Positions 1 through 12,376 of a stretch of DNA of 64,000 nt are shown in pieces. The notes below the pieces were generated by a model. It was not told the DNA's origin. It did no database searches and saw only the letters and a program-made list of their open reading frames with translations. A program made the position numbers and the translations under genes. Source of the DNA: Helianthus annuus. Taxonomy: Eukaryota > Streptophyta > Magnoliopsida > Asterales > Asteraceae. The stretch is taken from contig NC_035435.2 in assembly GCF_002127325.2 (NCBI RefSeq), positions 107,584,382-107,648,381 of the forward strand, read 5' to 3'. Numbering within the stretch: position 1 is the first letter of the stretch; every line of letters starts with the position of its first letter.

Positions 1-1098
1 ACACACACTAATCACGAAGTGCTGCCGCAATCAGGGTAATAACTCGATCGCTATTACGATTCAACGTCCGATCGATTATAACTATCCAACGATAGTCCGG
101 GTGCTGCTCAATTGAGCTTGTACTTTGATTATTCGTTGTGATTTCGACTTGAATATTAGAGTGCTGTTCGAATTCGGACTATGCTCTGTTATTCGTTGTG
201 AATCCAACTGAATTATCGAGTATTGCACTAATTAATCGTTGTGAAAGTTTAATCTCGTGAATTGACGTAACTGCTGTATTAGTTACTAACCTGTGTGTGT
301 GCATTGTGTTAAATTAGGTTTAAGCAAGGCTAATCAGTAGGCTTATATCTATTGCTCGTTAATCTGCAATGTGAGTCATTCTCCTTTTTAAACTGTTTTC
401 TCACAGTTTGTGAGTAAGTATTACAATACCTCAAATTATTTTCAAGGTTATAATTACAGGGATTAAGTCTTTGTAATCACCAAATTACAGCTGGTATGTG
501 GGGTATTGTGCACAGTACTGTTATTATCACTCTATGTGAGTGAATATTACTCTATGTGAGTTATTTCTACTCTGTGTGAGTACACCGTCACTAGATGGGC
601 AACGGGACCCACTAGTGGTATGACCACAGTCACAGAAATGAATCGAGTGACAAATACCCATTCTTGATAATTGGTTGATAGAAACATTGTAATCGCTCTT
701 AATACTGTAAATTATAACTAACGGGTCGTTTTAGAAAACAGAATGATTCACTCAGTATTTCCCTGCTGACAAAACCTTTTTCAAACATGTTTCAGGTGAT
801 CTGTGTGATCCAGGAAAAGTGCAGTAAAGCACTATCAAGCTCAGAGAAGTGGCTCAGTGTAAATAAATGAATAAAACATGTTTTGAAAAATAAAGATTTC
901 TGTGTGAAATCAACTTATTGTAAACTATGGGATTTATCCCTTAAAAGTTTGTGTAATATATTAAACGAGTATATTTCACGGATAAAAGATCCCGTTGTAA
1001 AAAGACTTCCGCTGTCACATAAATTAGATACCACGGGTACCACTGAAATCTGCATCGCGGGCCCTGATTCCGTCCAGGGTGGGTCGGGGGCCGCGACA
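1..1098 (+). mobile_element. Ty3/gypsy-type LTR, 3' part (left end outside window)
   Basis: The stretch ends in a GC-rich terminus reading GGGGGCCGCGACA at 1086-1098. This resembles the terminus of gypsy LTRs, which end in CA, and the Tekay LTR later in the window ends GGGGTGTGACA. Two AATAAA-like polyadenylation signals (about 862 and 889) lie on the plus strand, which favours plus orientation. No primer site follows position 1098, so this is a 3' LTR or a solo LTR. No coding sequence is visible; the short open frames here are chance. Orientation and family are inference, because the other LTR end is outside the window. Confidence 0.5.
109..275 (+). repeat. Degenerate ~60-bp tandem repeats inside the LTR
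   Basis: About three diverged units share GTGCTG near their start and ATTCGTTGTGA in the middle (units near 109-169, 170-229 and 230-275). A second small cluster at 526-583 repeats ACTCTATGTGAGT three times with small changes. Confidence 0.5.
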
Positions 1099-1390
1099 AG
1101 ACTCGCCGGAGCTACGCAGATACTGTGAAGAAGTTGATCGCCGGAGCTCAATCGAAGCAAAATTACTGGAAATGAATCGTTACAGTGGATCATGAGTTAA
1201 TGTTGGTGTGTGGTTGGTGGATTGATGATGGGTGGATGAGTGTGTGTTTTGAAAGAGAAAGGTGAAATTGGTGATGGCGGCGAGTGGTGGTGGCAGGTGG
1301 CGGGTGGTGATGTCGACGATTAATGATGGAGGTGGAGGTGATGGTGGTGCATGGTGGTGTTCTAACAATGGTGTTTTTGGGGTTTTTTTT
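1099..1390. other. Non-genic flank, GGTGG-rich
   Basis: Sequence next to the LTR end. The string CGCCGGAGCT occurs twice (1106 and 1140), and 1270-1360 is a GGTGG/GGTGATG simple-sequence tract. No supportable gene or transposon boundary is seen. Confidence 0.4.
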
Positions 1391-1399
1391 AATTAAAAT

Positions 1400-1625
1400 A
1401 AGAGAAAAATGCCCGGATAGTCCCTATGGTTTGCCCATTTTTCACCTTTAGTTACTAACTTTCTAAAATTGCAGCTATAATCCCCAACTTTTGCAATTTC
1501 GTTCCCGGATAGTCCCTGACATGGATGAAAGTTAGTTTTTGGTGTTAAGCGGGTGTGCAATGACCAAAATGCCCTTAATACAAAACAAAATAAATTAAAA
1601 CTTTAAAAGAAATATAACTTTTATT
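1400..1625. repeat. Dispersed non-coding repeat with a doubled core
   Basis: The word CCCGGATAGTCCCT occurs twice (about 1412 and 1505), framed by AAATGCCC-type words at both ends (1409 and 1570). This 'no more than n kb of phrases' style of repeat is common in plant genomes and usually derives from non-autonomous DNA transposons. No terminal inverted repeat or target duplication could be fixed. The sequence from 1626 to about 1955 is AT-rich and then CCA-rich, with nothing assignable. Confidence 0.3.
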
Positions 1626-1957
1626 AATTAATAATTCAAGTAGACCCCACACTATTTATTTAAATACAATATCTTAAACCCCATCCCACCCCTTTCTTCT
1701 CCAGCCAAAACCGCCGCCACCAAACCACTCGTTATTCCGACAACAACCTCACCACATTCTTCTCCAACAAAACCCACGCCGCACCATCACCACCCCACTA
1801 CGTCATGTTCTTTTATAACCGATTCGCCAGTTACACTACAAACATTCCAATTTCTTATTCACACAACACAATGAAGCTTCAGACATATTGGCTACAATTG
1901 GAAACAAATTTAGCTTCAAACATTCCAATTGGTAGTCCATGGCTATATCAATTCTTA

Positions 1958-2500
1958 CAAAGTATCGATTTTAATCGATCGTGGCTCAACACATAACTTT
2001 ATTACCAATTCCTAGGTTCCTAAGGTCAGCTTATCAACCCACGAAATCACTCCTATTGGCAATGGTGACATCATTTGTTGCAACTGAGTTTATAAGAATG
2101 TTTCATTGCATATATATGATCTTCAAATAACTCAAGATTTATATCCTTTCTCGTTTTTTTTTGGGGGGGGGGGCAGATGTGGTCCTTGGTGTACAATGGT
2201 TGGCTACATTGAACACGGTACATGCTAACTAGGGTAAAATGTTCTTGAAATTCACTATAGAGGACCGAGATTATAAGCTACAGGGAATGACATCTGAGAC
2301 TCATAATTTAGTAGCTTTTCATCACCTTACCATAGAGTCATTTGAGGAAGACTTATCGGGGAGTACGGATCAGCTGCCAGTAGCCGACTTGAGGATAAGT
2401 TGCTTGTCCATGGAGGATGCATTGATACGAACCCTAGTAGCAGCCCAGGCCCACATCAGGTCGGGCCTTGTACCGGGTCAGAAAGTTTTACAGAGTTAAG
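1958..2500 (+). pseudogene. Decayed Ty3/gypsy protease region
   Basis: Reading across frames, 1958-2020 encodes an aspartic-protease-like site (LIDRGSTHNFI, where DSG or DGG is normal). It is followed by a stretch ending VLGVQWLATLNTVHAN just before 2239 and then FTIEDRDYKLQGM. This is the usual order in gypsy polyproteins between Gag and reverse transcriptase. The relic is broken by stops (TGA near 2080, TAG near 2232) and by a T8/G10 homopolymer run at 2154-2175 that shifts frame. Reverse transcriptase, RNase H and integrase are absent. The piece at 2239-2500 is the longest surviving open part and is not an independent gene. Identification as a gypsy protease relic is fairly firm; the lineage is not. 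Confidence 0.6.
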
Positions 2501-2787
2501 TGGGTCAAAGGAGTTATCAGAAGAGGGGCCCAGTGGGTTATTGGATAGCTAAAGTTTAGGAACATGGTTATTCCTGATTTCGTTTATTTATATCTTTTAT
2601 TCTAGGTTTTAGGTTTCAGTCGATGTTTTTATCATCTGTTGAGGTTTATACCTTGTAATTGGAGATTTCCCATCTCGAATTGGGTTATTTAATTTAGCAA
2701 TTTCGATTTCAATTTCTTTTCAATTCCTAAATCCTATCAATCACACAGTCAAATGCATGAAGATATGAACTGCTTTTTTTAGGTTAG
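2501..2787 (+). other. Tail of the decayed gypsy copy, possibly LTR remains
   Basis: After the protease relic the sequence turns AT-rich, with repeated CAATTTC words (2697-2730). This could be 3' LTR DNA of the same decayed element. No boundary or partner LTR is visible. The next element inserted at 2788-2792. Confidence 0.25.
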
Positions 2788-2792
2788 CAGAT

Positions 2793-3250
2793 TGATGAGG
2801 ATACGTCCTTAGTCGGACCGAACCATCTTGAGACATAAAGACGAGCCATAATACACAAGGTCGGACCGATCCTTAGCCAAAAAATAGAACGAACGAGTAT
2901 AATGATACGCCATAACAGACTGGATCCCACGAGCATAACTGCCATGATGGTGACTGGTCCGACTCTAACTAACTTGCCACATCAGCATACCCAAAGACTA
3001 TAAATACTTTACTCAAACCTCCAAAAACCGGTAACTGCTACTCTCTCACTCTCACTTCTACTCTCTCTCTCCCTGACCTACTTTCTCCTCTCAAACACTT
3101 ATTCTCACGCCCCAGCTTGGTCACAGAGAGGCCCCCCTCCCTGTGACGAGTCTAACGGTGTGTTGTCTCTTTGTGATCTTGCAGGTTCATTGCTTGGTCG
3201 TCTGGAGCTTTACTCTAACCAGGTCGTACCAACTGGTTTTTGAGTCTTCA
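2793..3250 (+). repeat. 5' LTR of the Tat element
   Basis: 458 bp, TG...CA ends, matching 12377-12834. It contains a TATA-like box and a CT-rich tract (3040-3090) downstream of it. The string GAGGCCCCCCTCCCTGTGACGAG lies in the probable R/U5 part. Confidence 0.95.
2998..3006 (+). promoter_or_regulatory. Probable TATA box in the Tat 5' LTR
   Basis: CTATAAATA lies about 250 bp upstream of the LTR end, followed by a CT-rich tract as in plant LTR promoters. The same box is kept in the 3' LTR near 12582-12590. Confidence 0.55.
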
Positions 3251-3251
3251 G

Positions 3252-3266
3252 TGGCGCCATCCCCTT
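3252..3266 (+). promoter_or_regulatory. Primer-binding site of the Tat element
   Basis: TGGCGCCATCCCCTT begins 1 bp after the LTR. TGG at the start pairs with the CCA tail of a tRNA. It is not the initiator-Met type used by the copia and Tekay elements here. The donor tRNA is not identified. Confidence 0.6.
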
Positions 3267-3309
3267 GAATTCACTCAAGTCATTTTGTTAAACTTCTCTC
3301 TTCCACGTC

Positions 3310-6300
3310 ATGGAATCCTCGACAACTGCTCCTGCGAATACTTTCCCGTCGTTTAACGACATCTGGGAAGGAAATGTTTCCTCCACAACTGCTTCAGCAG
3401 CAGTTGCTGCAGCGGTTTCAACTGGTTTAGCATCGGCACCTCCAGTTGCAAGTTCCGTAATCGCGAGTTCTGTCACAACGCTCTCGGTTACCGCTCCAGT
3501 CGCAACACCGCTGCCAACTTTTGACAATGCTTTCCTGTTGCGGAACGCCGACTTGCTGCGACAGTTACAACAACAGCAACAGCGCGAGGAAATGTTGTAG
3601 AGTCTCCACACAAACTTGTTCAGCAGCATGTATCCAGGGAGCAACTCCGTTTCTGCCGGCGCTCTTACCTCTGGATCCATGGTAAGTTCTGCAATCCTTA
3701 CCCCCATAACATGTATTGCACAATTCTCCTCGTTTACGAACGCTCCAATGAATAACGGTCTTAACGACCTATTTCGCCAGGGATCTTTGGGCTTAAACCC
3801 TCAGGATCAGGAGTTGATCATGCCGTATCACCCCACGTCTATGACTTCTCAGTCAAAGTTCACGATGCGGATCGTTAATGCCCCACTCCCGGCCAAGTTG
3901 AAGATGCCCCCCACCTTGAAGTTTTATGATGGTACGTCCGACCCGGACGATCACATGTTCGCATTTACCGGAGCAACTAAGGTCGAACAGTGGCCCATGC
4001 CGGCCTGGTGTCACATGTTCGCTCAAACTCTCATCGGATCAGCCAAGGTATGGTTCGATGGGTTGCCAGAAGGGTTGATTGATCATTTTGAGGATTTCCG
4101 GCGTATATTCCTGCAAAACTTTTGCCAGCAGCGTCGTTGCAAGAAAGACATTACCGAGGTACATCACATAAAGCGCCGGGCCGGAGAGTCCGTAGAAGAC
4201 TTTATAGATCGCTTCAACCGAGAGAGCATGCAGATAAGCGGAGCAGTCGACCAGCTCCGGGTTTCTGGATTTTGTCATGGGGTGCGGAACAATCAGTTGG
4301 TGGAAAAGCTCCACGAAGATCTCCCAAAAACCATGGAAATACTCATGGAGCGAGCTCGTGCCTTTGTCCGAGGGAAGAGTGCTTGTGGTCAGCCGAACGA
4401 GACAACCGCTAGAAATTCCAAAGCTCGAACTACGTCGTGGAGACGAAACGCATCACCACCAAAAGATAGAAACAACTGGAGCAGAAGCCGCGGTCCGTAT
4501 CAAAAATCCGATCGAAGCAGTCTCCGGACTGGAAACGTACGATTCAACACTTTCTCTGAACTAACAAAATCACCGAGCGAAATCCTCAGTACGGAAACCA
4601 CTCGGTTTCCTACACCATCAAAGCAGCGACCCACTTCGGATAAACACTCCAAGAAGTACTGCGAGTACCACCGAGACAAGGGGCACACAACTGATGAATG
4701 TTGGGCACTAAAGCAAGAGATCGAAAAAGCCGTACGATCCGGTAAACTCTCTCATCTTGTAAAAGAGGTAAAAGACGGGAAGAAGTCCGCGGCAGCAAGC
4801 GATAACCCAAACACCGAAGCCGGAATCAATATGATGCGGTCTACCGAGCCAAGAGGGGTGAAGCGGTCGAACCAGCATATGGCAGCATGGATGCACCAGC
4901 CCACATACTTCCCTCCGATTGATCCGGAAGATGCTCGAGACGGACCAATCACGATATCAGCCGTAATCGCAGGACACTTGGTCCGGCGGATCTATGTAGA
5001 TGGAGGAAGTGCCTTTGAGATAATGTATCTACAATGTTTCCAACAGTTGAATCCCCAAATAAAAAAAAAGTTGATTGAAGTGTCTACTCCTCTGATAAGT
5101 TTCTCAGGTGAGGTAGTTCGTCCGATAGGGCAGATTACTCTCCCGACCACATTTAAAGATGGCGACAAGAGTAGAACCGTACAACTAACCTTTCTGGTAG
5201 TTCGAACTCATTCTTCACACAACATAATACTCGGACGACCCGGACGACCCGGGTTACGAGCTCTCGGAGCAATCAGTTCTACAATACATGGTGCCATTAA
5301 ATTTCCCACCGAAGCAGGCGTTGCCACTATACTGTCAGAGTCAAATTCATTTGTAGCCGAAGTAAGACATGCAGCAGAAACAAGCTCCAAAAAGTCCGAA
5401 GTACCCACAGAACTCTGGGCAATCAATCCGGATTATCCTGAACAGCAGATGGCTATTGGTGCCCAGCTCCCAAAACGAACAAAGAAACTCCTATGGGAAT
5501 TGTTGAGTGATTCAATTGATGTCTTCGCATGGAAGCACTCTGACATGCAAGGAGTTCCCCGCTCCATGGCCCAGCACCACTTGAATGTAAAGGAGTCAAT
5601 CAAGCCAATAGCACAAAGGAAAAGGCACATGGCACCGGATCGAGCCAAGGCAATTGCGAAGGATGTGAGGAGTCTCCTAGACGCTGGAATCATTCGAGAA
5701 GTCCGGTATCAAACGTGGGTATCGAACCCAGTTATGGTACGTAAAAAGGATAACTCCTGGCGAATGTGCATCGATTTCACTGACCTAAATGATGCATGCC
5801 CCAAGGATTGTTTTCCATTACCAAAAATCGATGAGAAGATCGATTCCGTCGCCACGTTCAGGTTGAAATGCTTCTTAGATGCTTATAAAGGGTACCATCA
5901 GATACAAATGGCAGTTGAGGACGAAGACAAAACAGCGTTTGTCACCAACGAAGGAGTCTATTGCTTCACTAAGATGCCATTCGGGTTAAAGAACGCCGGA
6001 GCTACATACCAGCGTCTAATGAACAAAGCCTTCAAAGATCAGATTGAACGGAACCTAGAAGTATACGTCGATGATATAGTGATCAAGAGTCATGACGAAG
6101 CTACCATGTTGAAGGATATATTCGAAACCTTTACCCGGCTCCGAAGCATCAACATGAAGCTAAATCCCAAGAAATGTACATTCGGGGTGGAAGAAGGAAA
6201 GTTCCTAGGGGTCATGGTCGGATCGAGAGGTTTATGGGCCAACCCAGACAAGATCGATGCTGTTCTTACAATGAAAGCTTTGACGTCGGTTAAAGAAATT

Positions 6301-8613
6301 CAGTCTTTAAATGGACGATTAGCCGCTCTCCATCGGTTCCTATCAAAAGCAGCAGACAGATCTCTCCCGTTCATGAATGTGCTCAGAAAAAGCTTTAGAT
6401 CGGAGTTCAAATGGACCGAAGAAGCCGCACGAGCTTTCGAAGAGCTTAAAGCTTGCCTCAGCGCTTTACCAACGCTCACTGTACTAGAAAAAGACGAGGT
6501 ACTGACTGTTTACCTGGCTGCGTCATATGGAGCCATTAGTGCAGTACTTGTCGCTCACCGAACCGGGGCGCAAATCCCCATTTATTATGTGAGTCGAACA
6601 TTGAAAGATTATGAAACAAGGTACTCAAGCCTGGAAAAGCTAGCCCTAGCATTGGTTCATGCTTCGAGAAGGCTTTGTCGATACTTTCAGGCCCACCCAA
6701 TCGAGGTACGAACGGATCAAAGAATCCAACATGTTCTCCGAAGACCTGAAGTTTCAGGTCGCATGGCAAAGTGGGCAATCGAGCTGGGTGCATTCAATAT
6801 TACCTTCAGAACCAAGGGACCCTTGAAAGGGCAAGTGATAGCCGATTTTCTAGTAGAAATGCCGGAAGAAAAAGTCGTCGAAGAAACTGAAAAATATCCA
6901 AGCAAACCATGGATCCTATACACAGACGGAGCTTCGAGTTCCGAAGGGTCAGGGGCAGGTTCAATTCTCACCGACCCGGAAGGCGTGGATATGACGTATG
7001 CGCTCCGATTAGAGTTCAAAAGCTCCAATAACGAAGCAGAATACGAGGCATTGTTGGCAGGGCTACGTCTGGCGGTCAAAGTCGGAGCAAAAAACGTTGA
7101 AGCTCACGTGGACTCATTACTTGTGGCAAATCAGGTGAACGGAGAGTACGAAGCAAGGGAAGCCAACATGATCGAATACCTCGAACAAGTAAAGCAAATT
7201 ATGGCATTGTTCGAATCATGCAAAGTCGAGCACGTCCCTCGAAGTAAAAACAAAAAGGCTGACGCATTAAGCAAACTGGCATCCGTGTCATTCAGTCACC
7301 TAGCAAAGGAAGTAAGGGTAGAAGTGTTAACCGCACCTTCGATTACTACCCCTCATGTTATGCAAGTAGAAGCTCCGACCCAAACATGGATGACGCCTAT
7401 TATCAACTATCTGGTGCACGATGTCTTACCAGTCGATAAAGCAGAAGCAAGAAAGATTCAAATCAACTCCTTGCAGTACCAGATGCAGGACGGAGGCTTG
7501 TATCGAAAGACTTTTCTCGGACCATTGCTGAAATGTCTTGACCCGGAGCAAGCAAGTTACATCATCAGGGAAATACATTATGGCATTTGCGGTATTCACG
7601 CCGGACCAAAAATGATCGTGACCAAGGTCAAAAATGCGGGGTATTACTGGCCTGGGATGCACGAGAGTGCAGTCAAGGAGCTTCAGCAGTGTGACGAGTG
7701 TCAAAGGCACGCACCGATAAGCCTCCGGGCTAAAAACGAACTGATTCCGGTCACCGCAGCGTGGCCTTTTCAAAAGTGGGGCGTTGATATAGTCGGTCCT
7801 TTCCCCTGATCAAGCGGAAGCGCTCAATACCTGCTGGTCGCAGTGGATTATTTCACTAAATGGGTGGAAGCTCGACCATTTACAGTCATCTCCGGCTATA
7901 ATGTGACGCGTTTCTTCTGGGAGCAAATTGTATGCAGATTCGGCCTTCCACTCTACATTATAAGTGACAACGCAAAACAGTTTGCAGAAAACCCATTTAA
8001 GCGCTGGTGCGAAAGTCTAAAAATTAACCAAGTCTTTTCCTCGGTTGCCCACCCTCAGGGTAACGGGCAGGTCGAACAGATAAATCGACGAATCGTCGAT
8101 GGGATAAAGAGGAGGCTCGGTTACGAGGGAAAAGGCTGGGCGGACGAGCTGCCAAACGTTCTATGGGTGCACCGGACACTGCACAAAACTAGCAACGAGG
8201 AAACGCCATTTAGTCTTACCTACGGTACCGAGGCAGTGATTCCCGCTGAGATCGGACTCCCAAATCAGAGGTGCAAAGATTGGGAGGAAAATGAGCATGA
8301 ACTCCGGTCCAACCTTGACTTGTTAGAAGAGCGCCGGAACGTCGCGGCGATCAAAGAAGCCCGATACAAAAAGAAGATTGAGAAGTACTACAACGCCCGG
8401 GCAAAACTCTACAAGTTCAAGGTCGGAGATTATGTGCTCTAGAACAACGATGCAAGCCGTATCGAAGCCCCCGGCAAGCTAACCCCTAAGTGGGAGGGAC
8501 CATACCGAGTCAAAGAGGCTAGTGATAAGGGCTCGTATGTGTTGGAAAAGATCAATGGAACTCCTGTACCCCGGACGTGGAACGGGGTGCACTTAATGAA
8601 ATGCTTCATGTGA
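3310..8613 (+). pseudogene. Tat gag-pol polyprotein with three in-frame stops
   Basis: One continuous frame encodes the capsid and replication enzymes of the element. Order: a Thr/Ala/Ser-rich N-terminus; Gag core (about 3890-4400); CX2HX4HX4C zinc knuckle (near 4660-4705); protease with VDGGS (near 4996); reverse transcriptase with YVDD at 6064-6075; RNase H (to about 6850); a second RNase H starting LYTDGAS (6918 on); integrase with an HHCC finger (about 7575-7720); and the catalytic core with VDIVGP, ISDNAKQF and GNGQVEQ. It ends at TGA 8611-8613. In-frame stops at 3598-3600 (TAG), 7807-7809 (TGA, just after the first catalytic Asp region) and 8440-8442 (TAG) break it; no frameshift was found. 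A 9-bp tandem duplication (CGGACGACC, about 5233-5250) repeats GRP downstream of the protease site. Start 3310 is the first Met after the primer site. Confidence 0.9.
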
Positions 8614-9153
8614 ATAGCCTGCTACGGCTAAAGAAGATCGCTATCTTGTGTTTTCTTTTATTTCCAATTTCCGTATGTAACTCGGGAGGGTAATGCCCCG
8701 ACAATTTTCCATTTTCTGTGTAACCGGGATGTTTTTCCCCGGACCAGTGATTAGCAAAACAATGAATAAAGCGATCCGTACTTTTACAAGTATAAAAATA
8801 GCATATGAATAAGTTCGAACAATTTCCTAAACGTGCACAAGCGGGCCTCGACCCATGCCTCGCGCCGATCGAGAAGGCTTAAATAGTTCTAAATATATAA
8901 AAATCTATTAAGCAGGCGGTGCACCCCCATTCAGTGCGGTCGCTAAAAACTTAAACTCAATTGTCCAAGCAAATTGAGAAACAAATCCCGAGCGAACAGT
9001 AAAAAGTTTGGACGCAAACTAAAATACTAAGTAGCCAAGGTTAAACACCCGATTAACGAAAATCGCAATATCATGCAAAACATGTTACCAAAATATTCTA
9101 AACAGACATATTGCCAAACAGTAAAAGATTTGTACGATTACAAAGTAAAAATG
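8614..9153. other. Spacer between pol and the antisense gene
   Basis: 540 bp of non-coding element DNA. AATAAA-like motifs (about 8764) could serve plus-strand transcripts. No open frame or repeat is seen. The converging 3' ends of gag-pol and the antisense gene meet here. Confidence 0.5.
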
Positions 9154-11964
9154 TCAAATCTGAACTATGTCGTCATTCTCTCCAACAATGGGAAGCTTGC
9201 TCCTTTGTTGAATAACGGATAACGGCTTGTCTATTAAGTCCACCACCTTGTCGAGCACGGAGATCTGAAGTTCGTCAAAGGCCTTTACTGCAGCATCTAA
9301 TGCATCCTAAGCCCCCGCATCGTAGCCCAGAACTTCTTCAGCAGAACGAACCGAATCATGCGCGGCCTTGAAGCCTTGCTTTATTCCCTCGTTCGCTCCC
9401 ATCGCATTAACGCTGTTAACTAAATCAGCAACAACTTTCTCCAGCTCAGGACTCTGTTGAACTAACTTGACAACCCAGGCAACCCCCTCCGTCAGGAACC
9501 ACTGTTTCATAAGCATAAGTTCCGACATTTGGGCATAAAGCTCAGCCATCTCAGTGTCACAGCGGGATAGCATACCCTCGGCTTCATCAATTACTGCGTT
9601 ATGAGATTCGACGGCACTATCACGAGCTCTCTCGATTTCACCCATAGCTGAGGAGAAGATAAAATTCAGTAAGATAAAGAAAAGTATATAAACAAAGAAT
9701 AATTCAAAAAACGTACCAGTTATCAAGCGATGGTAATCGGCCAGGAGTTGATCATACGACGTCTGCATCTCCTTCAATTCCGCTGCATGCCTCTCCTCCG
9801 AGCTAACTTGTTTTTTATCCTGTTCGGCAAATTTTTCCTTAAAAGCTTCCAAGTCCCGAAGAGCTTTGTCTCGAGCCTCATGGGCAGCTGCGGCCGAAGC
9901 TTGGGAAGATTTGTTGACCTCTTTTGCCTCCGAAACTTGCCCCTTCAATCGTTCAACCTGGGATCGGAGGGAAACCAGTTCTTGCTTCGCTTTTGATCGA
10001 GCATCACCCTCACCTTTCAAACTGATGATCTCACGTTTAAGTTTGTGACACGACGATTCCGATTCGACCCAACGCGTATACGTCTCTACTACCAAAGAGT
10101 TCGATTGAGCTTGGTTCAGCATCAAGGCATTCCCAAGCTCCGGACCACTCATCTTGCGATAGTGTGAATGTTCGGCAGGGGTTCCCAGATGAAATAAAGA
10201 CATCTTGGCTATAAGAGCATCCACAATCCTGTCTTTGTTTGCCAACGACCACTCAGGCACATACTTCTCCAGCGCATGGGCCGAATCCATGTTTTAAATG
10301 TCGTCCGAACCTAGCTCCCGGGATAAGAAGATAGCTTCAGTGTCATACCATAAAGGAGAAGAAGAGGCACTGTCCCCACCGTCAACCGGCGAGGAGCTCG
10401 GCCTGGATACATTAGATGCGACCCCCGTGGTAAACTTACCCGAAGGAGAAGGTTCGGTTTTCTTAAGGTCAGACGTACGTAAATCAGTAACGACCTTGAC
10501 ACCACCTCCACCAAAAGACAATGGGCTTAACGGAGCTTTCAACAGATGATCCCGAGGAGTACGGTCCCCATGGAGATGGGCATCTAAATTTTCCAGTACA
10601 CCCCCGGCAGTAGAGAACTCGGTAACCTGGTCGTCATCGTCGAGTGTAATAGTCTTAAATTCTGTTTTCTTCTTCTTCAATTGCTTGGGCTCCGGGTCGC
10701 CTTTGGACGTAGCAGCCCGTCTTCTTTTTAGGCTAATCTGGGGACGCTCTCTTTCATCTCCCTCGTCATCCACGTCTTCATTCCGGCCATCACCTCCTTT
10801 TTCAACGCTAGCGTGCGTCTCAGTGTCCTCGACAGAAAGATGGACCCCTTCATCTTCAATCACAATTTTCGAACCAGAACCCTTCGTCCAGCCGAACTAG
10901 TTTTCCGACCCTCAGCATCTTTAACCGTAACTATCGCCTGAATCGAAGCAGCATTCAACACCTTCGCCACAGGGGCCGAGCCCGAACCACCTTGGGCTCC
11001 CAAGTCAACTTGAGCAGCCGAACCGCCTTGACCACCAGGAGCTTCGGGCTCACGAATCTGGTAAAGATTTTCATGCACCAGGTGTAGGTACGGGGGATCA
11101 CTTTTCGGAGTTTTTGTAGCTCGGATATCCAACTCTTTGGAATCGAAAGATTTTAACCGCAAAGCCTCCTTCAAGCCCATAGCTGCACAACAGACAAACG
11201 ATAAATAATATCTATTACCAGACAGAAATGTCGAACGAAAAAGAAGAAAAAATAAAACAATCAGCACCGCACAACTGACCCTCTTTGTTCCATCGGAGGG
11301 TAGGATACCACTCCGGTTCGGTCCAAATCGTACTGATCCGCCCCATGACAAGGGTGTGTTCCGGATATTTCTGTATACATCCGGCCTCCTTAATCAAGTC
11401 AGCATACAACTTTGTATTATATTCGAAGTCTTCGGGAAGAGGAGGCGGGAGTTTCGACTTCTTCAACCTCCATGTCATGAACTCTGGAACGCACCGATCG
11501 TCAACTAGAAAAAAATGATCTTTCCAATCTTTAATACTCGTGGTAATCCATGTGTACCAGCAAGAGTTCTTGTCTCTGACTTCAAAAGTGTACCAGTTGC
11601 CGGATCGATTCAACTTATAAAAAGCCCGGAACACATCCAAATCCGGGTCGGACCCCAGACCACGACAAGCCAACTCAAAATGGCACACCTTGGCAAGGCC
11701 AAAAGGGTTCATTTGAGTTAAGTGAACCTCATGAAACAACAGAACTCCGACCAAGAACTTCGGTAAAGGGAGACGGTAGTTGCAGTAGTCAAAAAGGCGA
11801 GTGTAAATCCCTATCTTTCCCGGAACGAAGGGATAGATAGGCGTGTTCTTTTTCGGAAGAACAGGGTGTAATGACGCGGGAATCGCGTAACTTTCTATGT
11901 ACCAGTCTAAACCCTTTTGGGCCAAAATATTAAAACAGCCAGACAAATTGCTTTTATTCGCCAT
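9154..11964 (-). pseudogene. Antisense spliced gene of the Tat element (gypsy-type putative transposase domain plus coiled coil)
   Basis: Three exons: 11964-11280, 11182-9717 and 9647-9154. The introns have GT...AG ends: 97 bp (11279-11183, GTCAGT...TGTGCAG) and 69 bp (9716-9648, GTACGT...CTCCTCAG). Exon 1 encodes a globular domain (ATG at 11964; NLSGCFN, FVPGKIGIY, WYTWITTS). From memory this matches the plant family called 'transposase (putative), gypsy type', which occurs antisense in Tat elements. Exon 2 begins MGLKEALRLKSF, continues through charged low-complexity sequence and ends in a long coiled coil (about 9760-10060). Lesions: a 1-nt frameshift near 10880-10890, TAA at 10296-10294 and TAG at 9309-9307; the frame would otherwise run to TGA 9156-9154. 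Function is unknown; DNA-binding or regulatory roles are guesses. Confidence 0.75.
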
Positions 11965-12012
11965 AGCAAATAAGAAGGTTACTAACCTGAATAAACGAGT
12001 CGATTTCACCAC

Positions 12013-12070
12013 GAAGAAGAAGAAGAAGAAGAAGAAGAAGAAGAAGAAGAAGAAGAAGAAGAAGAAGAAG
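12013..12070. repeat. (GAA)n microsatellite
   Basis: About 19 uninterrupted GAA units in the presumed 5' leader of the antisense gene (TTC on its strand). They lie between its TATA-like box and its ATG. Confidence 0.95.
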
Positions 12071-12125
12071 GGAAGGAAAAGAAGATGGAGTAAAAAAGTG
12101 AAAGTGAAAAGTCGTTTTCTCGCCC

Positions 12126-12136
12126 CTTTTTATAGG
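12126..12136 (-). promoter_or_regulatory. Probable promoter of the Tat antisense gene
   Basis: On the minus strand CCTATAAAAAG lies about 165 bp upstream of the antisense ATG (11964), with the TTC repeat between. A TATA box inside the element and outside the LTR suggests the antisense gene has its own promoter. Confidence 0.5.
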
Positions 12137-12364
12137 TGAAGTGCACCGCCTCAAAGAAACCCAATAAGAAAATGACACGTCATGACAGCTGACGTACATC
12201 AAGCATCCCGTCAAGAGGGAAAAGCTAAAGTTAACCGACGGTCACCAAACTTAGGTCACCGCCCAAATTAAAATTTTGAAATCAATAAAAACTGCCAACA
12301 AAAAACTCGAACCTCAAAATACTCCGACAAATAGTTCGAAGTTTTTGCTAAACAAACACTACGA

Positions 12365-12376
12365 ACTAGGGGGACT
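12365..12376 (+). promoter_or_regulatory. Polypurine tract of the Tat element
   Basis: ACTAGGGGGACT lies directly before the 3' LTR (12377), the position where plus-strand DNA synthesis is primed. Confidence 0.65.

Noticed and set aside
11897..12139. Open frame ending in a long Lys run
   Set aside because: It is a read-through of the GAA microsatellite on the strand opposite to the antisense gene.
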